Of a stretch of 64,000 bases of DNA, positions 1-10,430 are shown one piece after another. Origin of the DNA: Linyphia triangularis (lineage: Eukaryota > Arthropoda > Arachnida > Araneae > Linyphiidae); NCBI GenBank assembly GCA_963978545.1, contig OZ021724.1, forward strand, positions 100,081,163 to 100,145,162. The letters run 5' to 3'. The position numbers and the translations under genes are program-made. Below the pieces are notes generated by a model. It made no database searches, was not told the origin of the DNA, and worked only from the letters and a program-made list of their open reading frames with translations. Position 1 is the stretch's first letter; every line of letters begins with the position of its first letter.

Positions 1-534
1 CCCCCCCCCCACTTCTATTCAGTACGCCCCGGGGCGTCTCCACAAGCCCCGGCACACACACAAAAACCGCACATAAATGCAGGAAGGAAGTCGGGAAGTT
101 CCACCCCCCCCCCCCTCTCTCTCTCATCCACAAACCGCAGAACATAAGGTTGAAGAAATAAAAGTGGAAATGTTTCTCTTAACCTGGCAAAACTCGCAAC
201 TGTAACTGTGGACCTTGAGATCTCTTATGTGAGACTATCACTTTCCTTCTTACAGGAGATAGTTAATACCTTAAAAATATATCCCATAAAAACAAAGTTT
301 TTAAATATAAATAATTTATATGCAATTTCCCAGTAATTTTTATGTGTCATTGCAACTTCTCGAGCTCAGTTTGAGTTTTCACAGTGTTTGACCACTAAGA
401 ACAAAAGATCCTTTCCGAACTATTTAACTTCCTCTTCCCTTTTCTACCCCTCAAAAAAATTGAATACATTGACATCTACAACGAATAACGATTTACGAAT
501 TCTGATAAGTCTGACCTAAAGCAATGAAAACACA
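1..534. other. Non-coding spacer with C and CT runs
   Basis: No gene is visible. The tract opens with a C run, has a second C run passing into CT repeats near 103-124, and then becomes AT-rich. It resembles ordinary unique or very old repeat DNA. Confidence 0.5.
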
Positions 535-950
535 TACGTTTTATTTATTTTGATTAAAAAAATTTGGCAACAGGAGAGTGTATCAACAATTTTTCAAATT
601 ATTTCACTTATAGCGGACCCATGCAACGCGAAGTTGAATTGACTGGAATACACTCCATAATGAATTGATGCATTCACGCTCAGTCATCTTTTATTTATTT
701 TGATTAAAACAATTTTGGCAATAGGAAAGAGTTTCAACAAATGATAGGTTAAATGGGATTTATTAGTATTCCAAATCGATTATTGAAGAGTGATAAAAAA
801 ATGACCCTTTAGTGAAAATGAAAGCCTCAAAATTTGATAGAATGCATTGTCATCGACGTAGAATCTACCTGCCAAGTTTCAGACCGATTGGATGACGGCA
901 AGGGGGTTAATTAGGCCTCGGCAGATTACGCTCCCATCGACAAACAATAC
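535..950 (+). repeat. Family O dispersed repeat, copy 1
   Basis: This is a diverged copy of a family seen at least eight times in the window. Shared landmarks are a TTTTGGCAAC segment, then GATAGAATGCATTGTC, a CCAAGTTTCAG..GATTGGATGACGGCAAGG block and a final TAATTAGGCCTC. The 3' part is best preserved. No open frame is shared between copies. The class is unknown; I see no terminal repeats or poly-A tail. Confidence 0.6.
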
Positions 951-1309
951 ATATCATCAATTCCCCTCAAATGACGTCACAAGCTACAGTCTATAAGAAC
1001 TGCCTTAAAACTTTCTTTTTAGAGTTCGGCAACACTGAACTAGATAGCAGATCGACTACAAGCTGTTCTATGAAATGTTGTAACTTTCATATAACTTCCT
1101 TAATGCTTAATCCTTAAACTTAAAACTTATCTTCAATAAATATGTTATGTTTCTCGAATGTGTTCGGTACCTCAAGTTTTTTTTAACCTTCTGATCCTGA
1201 GTCCACTGTTTATTTAATTTCTTAATATTTCATTGATTTTGGTACTACGTGTGGATACTGCCTTTACTAATTACCGAACATACAAAAGTTAAGTTAATAT
1301 AAAGGATTT
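951..1309. other. AT-rich spacer
   Basis: No gene or recognisable repeat is seen here. The TGACGTCA at 972-979 is an isolated palindrome without supporting context. Confidence 0.4.
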
Positions 1310-1323
1310 AAAGACAGGACACA

Positions 1324-1503
1324 GCCGACCAAACGGTATAGTGGTTAGCGTGCTAGCTTCTAGACCGCGAGGTTGCGGGTTCCGAGTCCCGTGTTAGGCA
1401 TGGGTGTTTGTAAATGTATGTTGGCTTGTCTAATGACGAATGTTTCGGCGCATTATAGCCCTCGTGTTGCTGACGGCGCCAGATAATCTGAAAACAACCA
1501 ACC
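1324..1503 (+). mobile_element. SINE-A, tRNA-derived, full copy
   Basis: SINE-A is the commonest SINE here (17 copies seen). The head is tRNA-like, with an A box (TAGTGGTTAGCG, 1339-1350) and a B box-like GGTTCCGAGTCC carrying a one-base insertion relative to the usual GGTTCGANNCC. These would form an internal Pol III promoter. The body ends in a conserved GCGCCAGATAATCTGAA and a (CCAA)n tail. It does not encode protein and would depend on a LINE for mobility. This copy is flanked by a 14-bp TSD (1310-1323 and 1504-1517, one mismatch), so both ends are defined. Confidence 0.9.
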
Positions 1504-1517
1504 AAAAACAGGACACA

Positions 1518-1785
1518 AAAATTATGTGTCAATATAATTGCTTGCCGAATAATGAACACCTTTTTCTTTTTGGCAACCCATCGCTCTTTAATTTTCAATT
1601 AAAAAGGTTGCAACCGATTTGTGTTTTCCTATCGCCAAGATCTTTTATCTTTTAAAAGTCAGCCAAGTTGGCTATAAATATTAACTCCATCAGTGATGTA
1701 ATATTTATCGTCAAATTAGCTCACTTTTTAAAAAAAAATGAAAGTATTATTCGCCAGAGAATAAATATCGTCTGCAATTTTCCTC
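1518..1785. repeat. Degenerate family-A-like foldback
   Basis: Segments recall family A in order: a TTTTGGCAACCC block, AATTTTCAATTAAAAAGGTTGC, a SAGCCAAGTTGGC-type block and a decayed centre (CATCAGTGATGTAATATT). The ends are not recognisable. It is either an old A copy or a related subfamily. Confidence 0.5.
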
Positions 1786-2200
1786 ATTGCCATTCCTGTT
1801 GCCAGCGTGTGCTTGGAGTTGGCATCTGATTTGAAATATTATAAAACATATCTTTCTGCAAAATATCCGGTAAATTACTTCTCAAAATTTATTCATTAAA
1901 AATGAATGTTACTCGCATCCAAATATCTTTTATTTATTCTAATTAAAAGTACTTCATTATTTATTTACTAAAACAATTTTGGCAACCGGAAACGGTTTCT
2001 TCAATGCTCTTTCAACGCGATTGGATGACAACAAGTTGGTTTATTAGTATTTCATAAAAGCGACAGTAACAGTCGCCAAAATTTGATAGAATGCATTGTC
2101 ATCGAATCTAATTGACAAGTTTCAGCCCGATTGGATGACGGAAAGGGGATGAATTAGGCCTCCACAGAATTACATGCCATCAACAAACATACGCAATTGA
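1786..2200 (+). repeat. Family O dispersed repeat, copy 2
   Basis: It shares TGTTGCCAGCGTGTGCTTGG and the GATAGAATGCATTGTC and GATTGGATGACGG blocks with the other O copies. The 5' half aligns with 48945-49200, which shows that family O is at least about 450 bp long. Confidence 0.6.
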
Positions 2201-2218
2201 ACACTGTTACAAATTTGG

Positions 2219-2940
2219 ATCCACCTTGCACCCAAAATTGGTTCTCATTTAGCTGCAACCAACATTTGGTGTTTAGTTTCACGACTTTATGGTGCTATCT
2301 TGGATCGTAAACTAGAGGTCGGCGATATATCGATATGACGATATTTCTATCGATATTTCTAAAAAAAATATCGATATTAAAAATATTGATAAAAGTCACC
2401 GATATATCGATATTTTCAAACATTTTTAGTTTTTTGATGATCATTTTGTAGTTCCATGTGTTTTTTCGATTTTCTTTATTCCCTTTTCAAAAACTTCAAA
2501 ACTAAAGTTTGAACTTGGCTGAGAGACAGTTAAAATGTCACCAATATTCAATATTCTGCCATAAACTTAAAAGCTATTGAAAATTATCTACATTTTTCAA
2601 ATTACTGCACCAATTAAGCGAAAATATAATATTTTTTTTTTTTTTTTTTTTTTCCGTAATAGATCAATTTCAGTTGAAAAAGTAGTCACCTTACAAAAAA
2701 GCAATCATGAAAAGTAGAAATTACTTTGTTTATGGCAAAATTGAAAATCAAATTTTAAAAAATCAGGTATTGATATATCGATATTTTATCGATATTTTTT
2801 TTCTATGCAACGATATAGTATCGATATTTATTTTGATCGATATTTCCGACCTCTACCCTAAACACCATTAAATCGTGAAACTAGGCACCAAATGTTGGTT
2901 GCAGTCAAATGGGAACCAATTTTTCGAGAAAGGTGGAACA
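2219..2940. repeat. Family J inverted repeat hosting element I1
   Basis: The arms are about 70 bp and inverted. The left arm (about 2219-2300) contains TGCAACCAACATTTGGTG and the right arm (about 2865-2938) contains its complement, CACCAAATGTTGGTTGCA. The space between the arms is filled by family I element I1, so I1 landed inside or near the centre of an older foldback. Confidence 0.65.
2313..2855. mobile_element. Family I ATCGAT-rich MITE, copy 1
   Basis: A 543-bp element with inverted ends (TAGAGGTCGGCGATAT and ...TTTCCGACCTCTA). Both termini carry several TATCGATA/ATCGATAT palindromes. The core is AT-rich without a long ORF. The same unit recurs at 53721 and, inverted, at 54915. It is a non-autonomous DNA transposon by structure; the superfamily is undetermined because no clear TSD is visible. 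Confidence 0.75.
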
Positions 2941-2950
2941 AAATTTTTAA

Positions 2951-3446
2951 GGGAAGTTGGTACCCTAAAATTTATAAAAAATCGATTTCAAGTTTATAAT
3001 TATTTATTAAAATTTAAATTATCTCCTTTAAAATGATACCTCATCTGTAATAATACCTGAATTGAAAGTATTTTTAATAGTTTTTTGAAGAGAAAATTTG
3101 TAACTATTAGGGTAAGTTAAGTTTCCTTTAAAAGACGTTTATCTCAAAACTACATTTTTCATAATTCATGTACCTTTTTCCCAGAAACTGCACAAACTAT
3201 CTTCCTAAAATTTTTGCCTCGCATTCTTTTAATATATCTGTATATACTAAAGTAATATTTTCTTGGGGTTTTTTTAAACATTTTTTTTATTACAGGTTTT
3301 TTTTTGGCAAAAAAAACTCTTGTGACTTTTAACAAATTTGTGTGACTTTCATGAAGATTCATTTAAGAAAAAAAAAAAGTAAATGTATTACAATTAAAAG
3401 TTAACTTCAGTAGAATAACAAGTGTCTGCTAAATACACTGAAAACT
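2951..3446 (+). mobile_element. Family G TTAA-associated element, copy 1
   Basis: It starts directly after TTAA (2947-2950) with GGGAAGTTGGTACCC. A second copy lies in opposite orientation at 59100-59588 and also abuts TTAA at that end. The other end has no TTAA in either copy, so the far terminus is uncertain. The minus strand contains a 67-codon lysine-rich ORF (3159-3362) that has a counterpart in the second copy. Confidence 0.6.
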
Positions 3447-4304
3447 AGGGGTGTGGAACATTGCACAACTTTCAATTGCACTATAATACTGACGCGGATC
3501 GGTCTCATTTACCGTTTATATATTTTCATCCTTCATTTCGAATAAATAGCCAGTTTGGCGATATTTTTTTGCGATGCTTCTTGTACTATCCTTTATTAAA
3601 AGCGAAACTGAAAGGAGAAGAAAAACGATAGTCGATGAGGTATGCTCAAGGAAAGAGAACTCTGTGTTAATGGAACTCATTTTTCAAATTTTTACGTTAT
3701 TGAAACATTTTTACCTGAATTTCGGAGGTGGGGATGTTTAGAACACCTTAAAAAGCATTGCCACAGCGATTTTTATCACAATCGTTAGAGCCGTTTTTTA
3801 ACATTCATTGCAAAACGTGATTTTTTTCAATGGCAGCTACCTTATGCGCATGAGCGATCTGGACGAAAACCTTAATGGTAGGTCCCATGGCCGTCACTAA
3901 CCCTCATACCAAATTTGAACATCGTAGGTCAATTTGTTCGGGAGTTATGCTGACCACAGACACACATACACAGACAGACATTTTTCTAAATCACTCTTTT
4001 GAAATCAGGATGTTCCAAAACGTTGAGAGCCGACCAAACGGTATAGTGGTTAGCGTGCTAGCTTCTGGACCGCGAGGTTGCGGGTTCCGAGTCCCGTGTT
4101 AGGCATGGGTGTTTGTAAATGTATGTTGGCTTGTCTAATGACGAATGTTTCGGCACATTATAGCCATCGTGTTGCTGACGGCGCCAGATAATCTGAATAC
4201 AACCAACCAACCAAAACGTTGAGAAATGCAACAAAAAAAACATTTTGACCGAATACTATATTTCCATTACCCTATGTATACATATGGGTAATTGAAAGTA
4301 AAAA
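3445..4304 (+). repeat. Family D repeat, copy 1 (full, SINE-interrupted)
   Basis: Family D is about 650-900 bp and is the largest high-copy repeat here. In this orientation it begins CTAGGGGTGTGGAACAT, continues ACAACTTTCAATTGCA, and ends in an almost perfect palindrome built around TATGTATACATA (4273-4284) flanked by TTACCC/GGGTAA and CTTTCA/TGAAAG. Short frames recur in several copies (FEHRRSICSG..LTT) but are never long. I do not recognise the class; the hairpin end and CTAG end make a Helitron-like origin possible but unproven. A SINE-A interrupts it at 4029. Confidence 0.75.
4029..4210 (+). mobile_element. SINE-A copy inside family D
   Basis: Full-length copy with an exact 14-bp TSD (4015-4028 and 4211-4224, CCAAAACGTTGAGA). 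Removing it restores the uninterrupted D sequence seen in other D copies, so it is younger than this D copy. Confidence 0.92.
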
Positions 4305-5068
4305 AGGGATATTTACGAGTGTGCAACCTCTTTTATCTGTCAGCCTTGGAAAGAATTCCCTCTTCACAGACCACCGAACCCCACACGATTTTTTTCCCCT
4401 TTTCTTCATAGGGAAAAGTGAGTTGTGAGGGGAAGATTTCCGACAAATAGGATTTTCTTATATACAGGAACGGTGGGTTCGGTTGTTCAAATCCCCGGAT
4501 GATCGAGAGTGAGCCGGTCACGTGGTCGTCTCGCTTATCCGGACAGATTCATTATTCGGTCGACCGGGCTGAAGACATGACCGCAGTGGCATGTTTTTTC
4601 GGAGAGGGGGAGAGGGAGATGTTGAGATTTAAAAAAAAAAAAAATAATAAAAATAAAAAAAAAAAAGAAGTGTAGTATGACAATAACATCTTCTGAAAGT
4701 AATCCTATGAAACTGAGAATGCTTTTCTAAAGAAAACGACATGCCTTTATTCCGTTCATTTCCCATTCAAGATGAGTGAAATTCCCCTTCAAAAGACCTC
4801 CTGGAAGGCCTTCCTCGTCTGAATTTCAGATGAATTGTATTTTTTAGTTCAGTATGGTGCTCGAATATCTTTAAGAGTAGCCGATGTATTCAACACCTAC
4901 CGAGGTTTTGCTTACCGAAAAATCTTATTTAGGGAAAAACTATAGTGAAAATAGTCCGTTGGATTGCGACAGTAACTGTCACTTACAGGCCGCTTCTACA
5001 CATGTTTCTACAACATTTTATCGTATGCAATTTGGTGGCACTAAATAACTTAAATTCTCAGCTCAGAT
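4305..5068. other. Spacer without recognisable gene
   Basis: Apparently unique DNA of mixed composition. 4330-4620 is less AT-rich than its surroundings; an A-rich low-complexity block follows at 4631-4668. The short frames have no protein-like features. Confidence 0.45.
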
Positions 5069-5285
5069 TTACCGTACGAGACGCCTTGGCGCTGTTTTTC
5101 ACATTTGGCGATGAAAGTTCTAAAATGGCAACCCTGTCGCAATTTTATGTTTTTGGCAACCCTATTAGAGGAAAGGATCTGAATGCGTTTTTGGCTACAT
5201 TTTGCATTTGGTGATACAGCCAAGTGACGTCATTTTCAATCTGTCGATTTTTTTTTAAAAGTCGCCAAGGTGTCTCGTACAGTAA
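5069..5285. mobile_element. Small foldback MITE with GTACGAGAC ends
   Basis: About 215 bp, bounded by inverted ends of roughly 22 bp (GTACGAGACGCCTTGGCG and CGCCAAGGTGTCTCGTAC). The interior carries TTTGGCGATGAAAGT and repeated TTTTGGCAACCCT. No coding capacity. Only one copy is seen in the window. Confidence 0.7.
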
Positions 5286-5529
5286 ATTTTAACCAAATTC
5301 TGTTCTGTTAGGGTTTTCATATGATAAGTAAACACCAAGGTAAAGGGGATTTTTTTTTTTTTTTTACAAAAGATTTCGCCAAGTTGGCCAGGTTAGTAAC
5401 AAATCTTGCGAGATATCTTTCCGAACAAATTTCTAATCCGCTATCTTTATTCGCAATCAAGAAAAAAACATCCTAGAGTTATTATAGAAGAACTCTTCCG
5501 GTAAAACAATTAAAATTAAGATCATTTTT

Positions 5530-5690
5530 ACTTTCAGTTTTCGTATATGTTTGCATAGGGGAATGAAAGTATAGCATTTGGTTAATGAAAATACGAAAAC
5601 GATAAATTACAACTATTCATGGCGAATTTAAATGCAGTGAGATTGAAAGTTCTGCGACGTAAATAAATTTATTACCCTATGTTAACATAT
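5530..5690 (-). repeat. Decayed family D fragment
   Basis: It has a degraded D terminal block (TTTGCATAGGGGAATGAAAG) followed, after a large deletion, by the opposite D end (GATTGAAAGTTCTGCGACG). Confidence 0.45.
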
Positions 5691-5955
5691 ATGTCAAATG
5701 AATATAAATACACTCTTCATCAAACCTACTTCGAAAAGGAACACTATTAACTAATGGAAGATGGAGCTAACTTTTAAATTCAATCCAATTCTCCAATGCT
5801 TTTATTTTCGCTTTACCTAAGTATTTGAACGTATCACATGCTTTCAAAATAGGTCAAACATTTGAAAGAAAGTCGTTCTGTATTTCGGAAAGTAAAGAAA
5901 AAAAAAAAAAAAAAAACACTGAATACTAAAAACGTTCAATTTTTTTCCCCCTTCA

Positions 5956-6685
5956 TTTTTACTTTCAATTAACCATTTGTTTACATAGGGTAATGAAAGA
6001 ACAGCATTCGGTTAAAAAAAATCAATTTTTCTTTTTTTTTTCTTCTACTTTTTGGAACATCCTGATTTCAAAAACGTCGTCTAGAAAAAAAATTCCAGTC
6101 TGTGTCTGTATATGTCTGTGTGTTCGTGGTCAGCTTAACTCCCGAACAAATTGACCTACGATGTTCAAATTTGGTGTTGGGGTTGGTGGTGGCCATGGGA
6201 CCTACCATTAAGGTTTTCGTCAAAATCGCACATGCGCATAAGGTTCGAATAATAAAAAAAAATCATTTTTTTCAACAATTGTTAAAAAAAGGGTTCAAAC
6301 GATTTTTGTTCAAATATTTGTGCTAATGACTCGTAAGGTGTTCTAAACGTTCTCACTTACGAATTTCCAGTAGAAACGCGGTAAAAGCTTAAAAAGTTGA
6401 AAAATGAGTGCCTTTAACACAGAGCTCTCTGACTATTAACTTCGTCTATCAACGATTGATTTTTTTCTTCTTTTTTATGCACTGGAAAGGTCAATGTGAT
6501 TTCTATCGAATAACATCAGAAATTTTTATTTTTTGCCCATGTAAAAATTACTGCCAAAAATATCGCCAAACAGGCAATTTTATTTGAATGAGTAAAAATA
6601 TGTAAACTATAAATATCACCATAAATTTTAATGCGATTACGAATATAACAGTGTAAATGAAAGTTGTACGATGTTTCAAACCCCT
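5956..6685 (-). repeat. Family D repeat, copy 2
   Basis: Opposite orientation to copy 1. It begins TTTTTACTTTCAATTAACC and ends GAAAGTTGTACGATGTTTC. The copy is diverged and its terminal palindrome is partly eroded. Confidence 0.7.
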
Positions 6686-6768
6686 ATTTTTTTTTTATTA
6701 TTATTATTTTTTTTTTTTTTTTTTTTTTTATAATTATATATATTTATATTTTTTTTATCGTACGCGTT

Positions 6769-7247
6769 TTTTACTTTTAATTACCCATATGTATTACACA
6801 TAGGGTAATGAAAGTATAGTATTCGGTCAAACAAAAAAAATGCAAATTTTTTTGTGCATTTCTCTACGTTTTGGAACACCCTGATTTCAAAAAAATTATC
6901 TAGAGTAAATGTCTGTCTGTGTGTGTGTCTGTGATCTGCATAACTTCCGAAAAAAATTGACATACGATGTTAAAATTTGGTATTCTGGTTGCTGGTGGTC
7001 ATGGGACCTACCATTAAGGTTTTCGTCAAAATCGCGCATGCTCATAAGGTAGCTGTCATTGAAAAAATTATGTTTTTCAATAATTGCTAAGAAACGGCTC
7101 TTACGATTTTGATAAAAATCTCTGTGCTAAGGCCTCTTAACGTGTTCCAAACATCCATACCTCCGAAATTTACGTAAAAATGCTTTATGGTGTAAAAAGT
7201 TGAAAAACGAATGCCTTCAACACAGAGCTCTCTTTCCTTGAGTATAA
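6769..7247 (-). repeat. Family D repeat, copy 3 (truncated)
   Basis: It begins with the D hairpin end (TTACCCATATGTATTACACA) and stops after the TTCAACACAGAGCTCTCTTT block, so the GTGTGGAAC end is missing. It lies head-to-tail with copy 2, separated by a T-rich tract (about 6685-6760). Confidence 0.7.
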
Positions 7248-7249
7248 TC

Positions 7250-7620
7250 CAGTGGAGTTGAAATTTGACAAAAACATTCCTTGTCGATGAGAACGCCTTG
7301 TATCAAGTTTTGGAGAGTGTCACTGTTACTAAAAAACCGCTTTTATAGGCGATTCTACTGTCACTACGAGTGTTTAATAAACAAAATTGCTGTCATCTAA
7401 TCAAGCTGAAACTTAGCGCATAAACTCGTTATCAATGACAATGTATTCTATTTGGTTTTTGACGGTGTAACTGACATTAAAAGAGGATTTTACATGCGCT
7501 TCTATCAACTCGTCGGTGGACTAATTAAGCCACTTGTCATCATCCAATCGATCTGAAACTTGGCAGATAGACTCGTTGTGGATGAAATTATATTCTATTA
7601 AGATATGAAGTCACAAAAAA
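7250..7620 (-). repeat. Family O repeat, reverse copy
   Basis: It carries two complements of the family O block (CATCCAATCG..CTGAAACTTGGC near 7540-7560 and a decayed one near 7394-7416), each followed by the complement of the GCATTGTCATCGA block. A SINE-A sits at its edge. Confidence 0.55.
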
Positions 7621-7635
7621 ACTATTCCATGGGAG

Positions 7636-7805
7636 GGTTGGTTGGTTGTTTTCAGATTATTTGGCGCCGTCAGCAACACGAGGGCAATAATGCGCCGAAA
7701 CTTTCGTCATTAGACAAGCCAACATGCAACACCCATGCCTAACACGGGACTCGCCACCTCGCGGTCTAGAAGCCAGCACACTAACCACTACACCGTTTGG
7801 TCGGC
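7636..7805 (-). mobile_element. SINE-A copy
   Basis: Reverse-strand copy with a 10-bp TSD (7626-7635 and 7806-7815, TCCATGGGAG). The tRNA head is slightly damaged between the A and B boxes. Confidence 0.9.
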
Positions 7806-7815
7806 TCCATGGGAG

Positions 7816-9288
7816 TGAATCAACTGTTTTCTTCGTAGTTGTAAAAGAAACATTATAAAAACTGAATCTGAGCTTTGAACTGAGCTCAATCTGAACTTTG
7901 TGCTTACGGGTTGTTGTTTTTTTTGTCAGTGAGGTTTGTGAGTGATTTAAAATATTCATTTTCATTCATACTATTAGTTGCTTCTAGATAGTAGCAAAAT
8001 CCACTAATAACTTTTCTTACGTACACTTCTGTTTAGTATTTTTATATCAAATACTAGTATACTACCAAAAAGAGGAGAAAATCGCTGAAAAATAAATTTT
8101 AAATGAGTAATTTGAAAAAGTATTGGTTTTTATGAATAGAAATATATCTACAAGTGATTGTATATAATTAAAGCATACTATAACTAACATTTAAAGAAGA
8201 AAAAAAGCAGTTAATTATAATAACTACATTTTTAACTACATTTCACCTTTTTAAAACGATTTCAAAATGCCGTCATCAAATTACGAAGCTTGTTGGAAGG
8301 ATTTCGGTTTTAAATTAAAGTACGAATTTTTTAAAAATATTTACAGTACAATTTTCAGGTTTCTTTTGAAATATGTTGTAATTTTATGGAAATTTGAAAG
8401 AAAATTTACTATTTTTCCTGTTTTCAAATTTTAAATAAACTTTTGATGAAATTTATGAAAATTAGTTTTATTCATGGGAAACTTTTATGGCTAACACATC
8501 CATACTATTACGGGCTCTGTCTACTTTGGATGCATGAAAAAAAAAAGGGAAAAAAAAAATTATTTTTATTAATTCTTTTTTTTTTAAAGAATGCTGTTAT
8601 GTTTATTGATATAAAACTAGTTAGGCTTATGAAAAAAATTCATAAATTTAAAAAAAAATAAAAAAAATATTGATTTTAAACACTTTTTTAGTGTGAAAAT
8701 GCCAGGTAAACAGGAGTCCTCAAAATGTTGCGCTGTTGAAAAAATCTCAGAAACTACTGAACTAATCCTTATGAAATTTTAAATACATATTTTGTACACT
8801 TATCGCTATATCCCGTACCAGAATTATTGCAAAATTTTAATTTTAACTATTTTTTTTTTTGCAAAAAAAATGCAAAAAACCTGCTCCACCCTGGTTTGTC
8901 GTGACAAAAATAATGATAATGATGATGATGTCTTTATCTTAGTCCATGCGTCCGTCATACCGTCATACTAAAAATATAAAGTTTTGATTTTATTTTTTGT
9001 TGCCTCAAGATGCATTGACTTTCAATAAACTTATTTTAATAATTTATTTATTTTAAATTTTAGCTTTTAACCTTACGTAGCGGATAAGCTGATGTAAAAG
9101 TTACACTTATCTCTTTCTCGTATTAAAACTCAATACTTTCAGTCAAAAATGAAAATTGAGATTTTTTTTGTAGACAAAATGATCACCATGTTAACCAAGT
9201 AGTAAAATTAAACCATAAAAAAAAAAAAACTATTGACAAAATATCGCCAAATAATCTAAACAGACGTAGTTTTTTCCCAAACCTATCA
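7816..9288. other. Long AT-rich spacer, no gene seen
   Basis: Strongly AT-rich with many A and T homopolymers. The 72-codon frame at 8443-8661 is lysine-rich only because of A runs. I see no repeat match within the window and no splice-like or promoter signal that I would defend. Confidence 0.45.
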
Positions 9289-9300
9289 CCATGTCCTAGG

Positions 9301-9470
9301 TTGGTTGTTTTCAGATTATCTGGCGCCGTCAGCAACACGAGGGCTATAATGCGCCGAAACATTCGTCATTAGACAAGCCAACATACACTTACAAACACCC
9401 ATGCCAACACGGGACTCGGAACCTCTCGGTCTAGAAGCTAGCACGCTAACCACTATACCGTTTGGTCGGC
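9301..9470 (-). mobile_element. SINE-A copy
   Basis: Reverse-strand copy with an exact 12-bp TSD (9289-9300 and 9471-9482, CCATGTCCTAGG). The tail is short, with two TTGG units. Confidence 0.92.
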
Positions 9471-9482
9471 CCATGTCCTAGG

Positions 9483-10430
9483 ATAAGAAAGTTCCTTTTT
9501 TTTCTAGAGTAGAATTCAAAACCGCATGTGAAACAGCACTCAGTTCTCTATAACAGGGTCCCCCCCAAAAATCCAATCTATCGTCTTGTGCCCAACGCGA
9601 CTCAATTAGGCTTAAGAGCACGCCTGATTGCTTCTTCAGGACCTCATAAAAAGCATATAAAAAAAAAAAAGACATCACTTCAACGACATACGCTAAGCCT
9701 AACGTGTCCGTCTCACTCTCACACACACACACACACAAAAAAAGATCGCCGGAATATAAGACTCTAATAAAATGATAATTGGGTGATGGGTAGGTAAAGA
9801 AGGAAACTTTATCCTTATCAAATCTCGCGAAGGGATGAAGAATTATTGATGAAGGTTCCAACGGTCTGAATTCTTTTTTTGTTTAATTTTTAAATAAAAA
9901 AGATGAGATAATTTAGAGGAGTTTAATCCAGCTGTGTTCGTCGTCTCGCCATATTGTTTTTCGATGCTCGGGTTGTAGAAGGGGTTAATGGGGTTTTCGG
10001 GGTGGGGCCCGCTGGGTTGAGTGGCAGTGGCTGTCTCATTATGGAATTGGACTTTGATCTTTTTCAAGAGGGGGGGGGGGAAGAATTGCTTTGGGGAGAA
10101 AAAAAATTAAGTTTTGTTGAGTGGGTTTTATACGGGAAATGATTAATCAATGCTTGAGGATTTTAGAAGTGTATTTTTTGTCAGGTATTGGACGGAGTCA
10201 TGGTCGTCGCTAGGGAGGTGCAGAGAAGTGCACTGCTGGATTTCGAAAATTAAAAATAATGAGGAGAAAATTGTTATGAATCACGTGAGAGAAATATGAT
10301 ACAAGTTCTAAATTATTCAATTGATAATCCGAATTCTTTAATTCCACCGTAAAAAAACCAATAGTGATCGACCAACCATATAACCCATGTCAAGATGCTC
10401 CTATCTACTAACTCGATTCAAATTTGTAAA
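9483..10430. other. Unique spacer with CA and G runs
   Basis: Apparently single-copy. It contains a short (CA)n at 9720-9737, a G run at 10069-10080 and a relatively G-rich patch at 9960-10080. Overlapping frames on both strands (for example 9478-9861, minus) look like composition artefacts. No gene is supported. Confidence 0.4.

Noticed and set aside
1324..1400. Possible functional tRNA genes at SINE heads
   Set aside because: The B box has an extra base, stems do not close properly, and each is attached to a SINE body with a tail and TSD.
3875..4102. FEHRRSICSG peptide shared by several D copies as evidence of a gene
   Set aside because: The frame is short, broken differently in each copy and passes into a SINE; sharing is explained by repeat homology.
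9478..9861. 127-codon minus-strand ORF
   Set aside because: It spans a SINE flank, a (GT)n run and an A run; the CVCVCVCES residues are the translated CA repeat.
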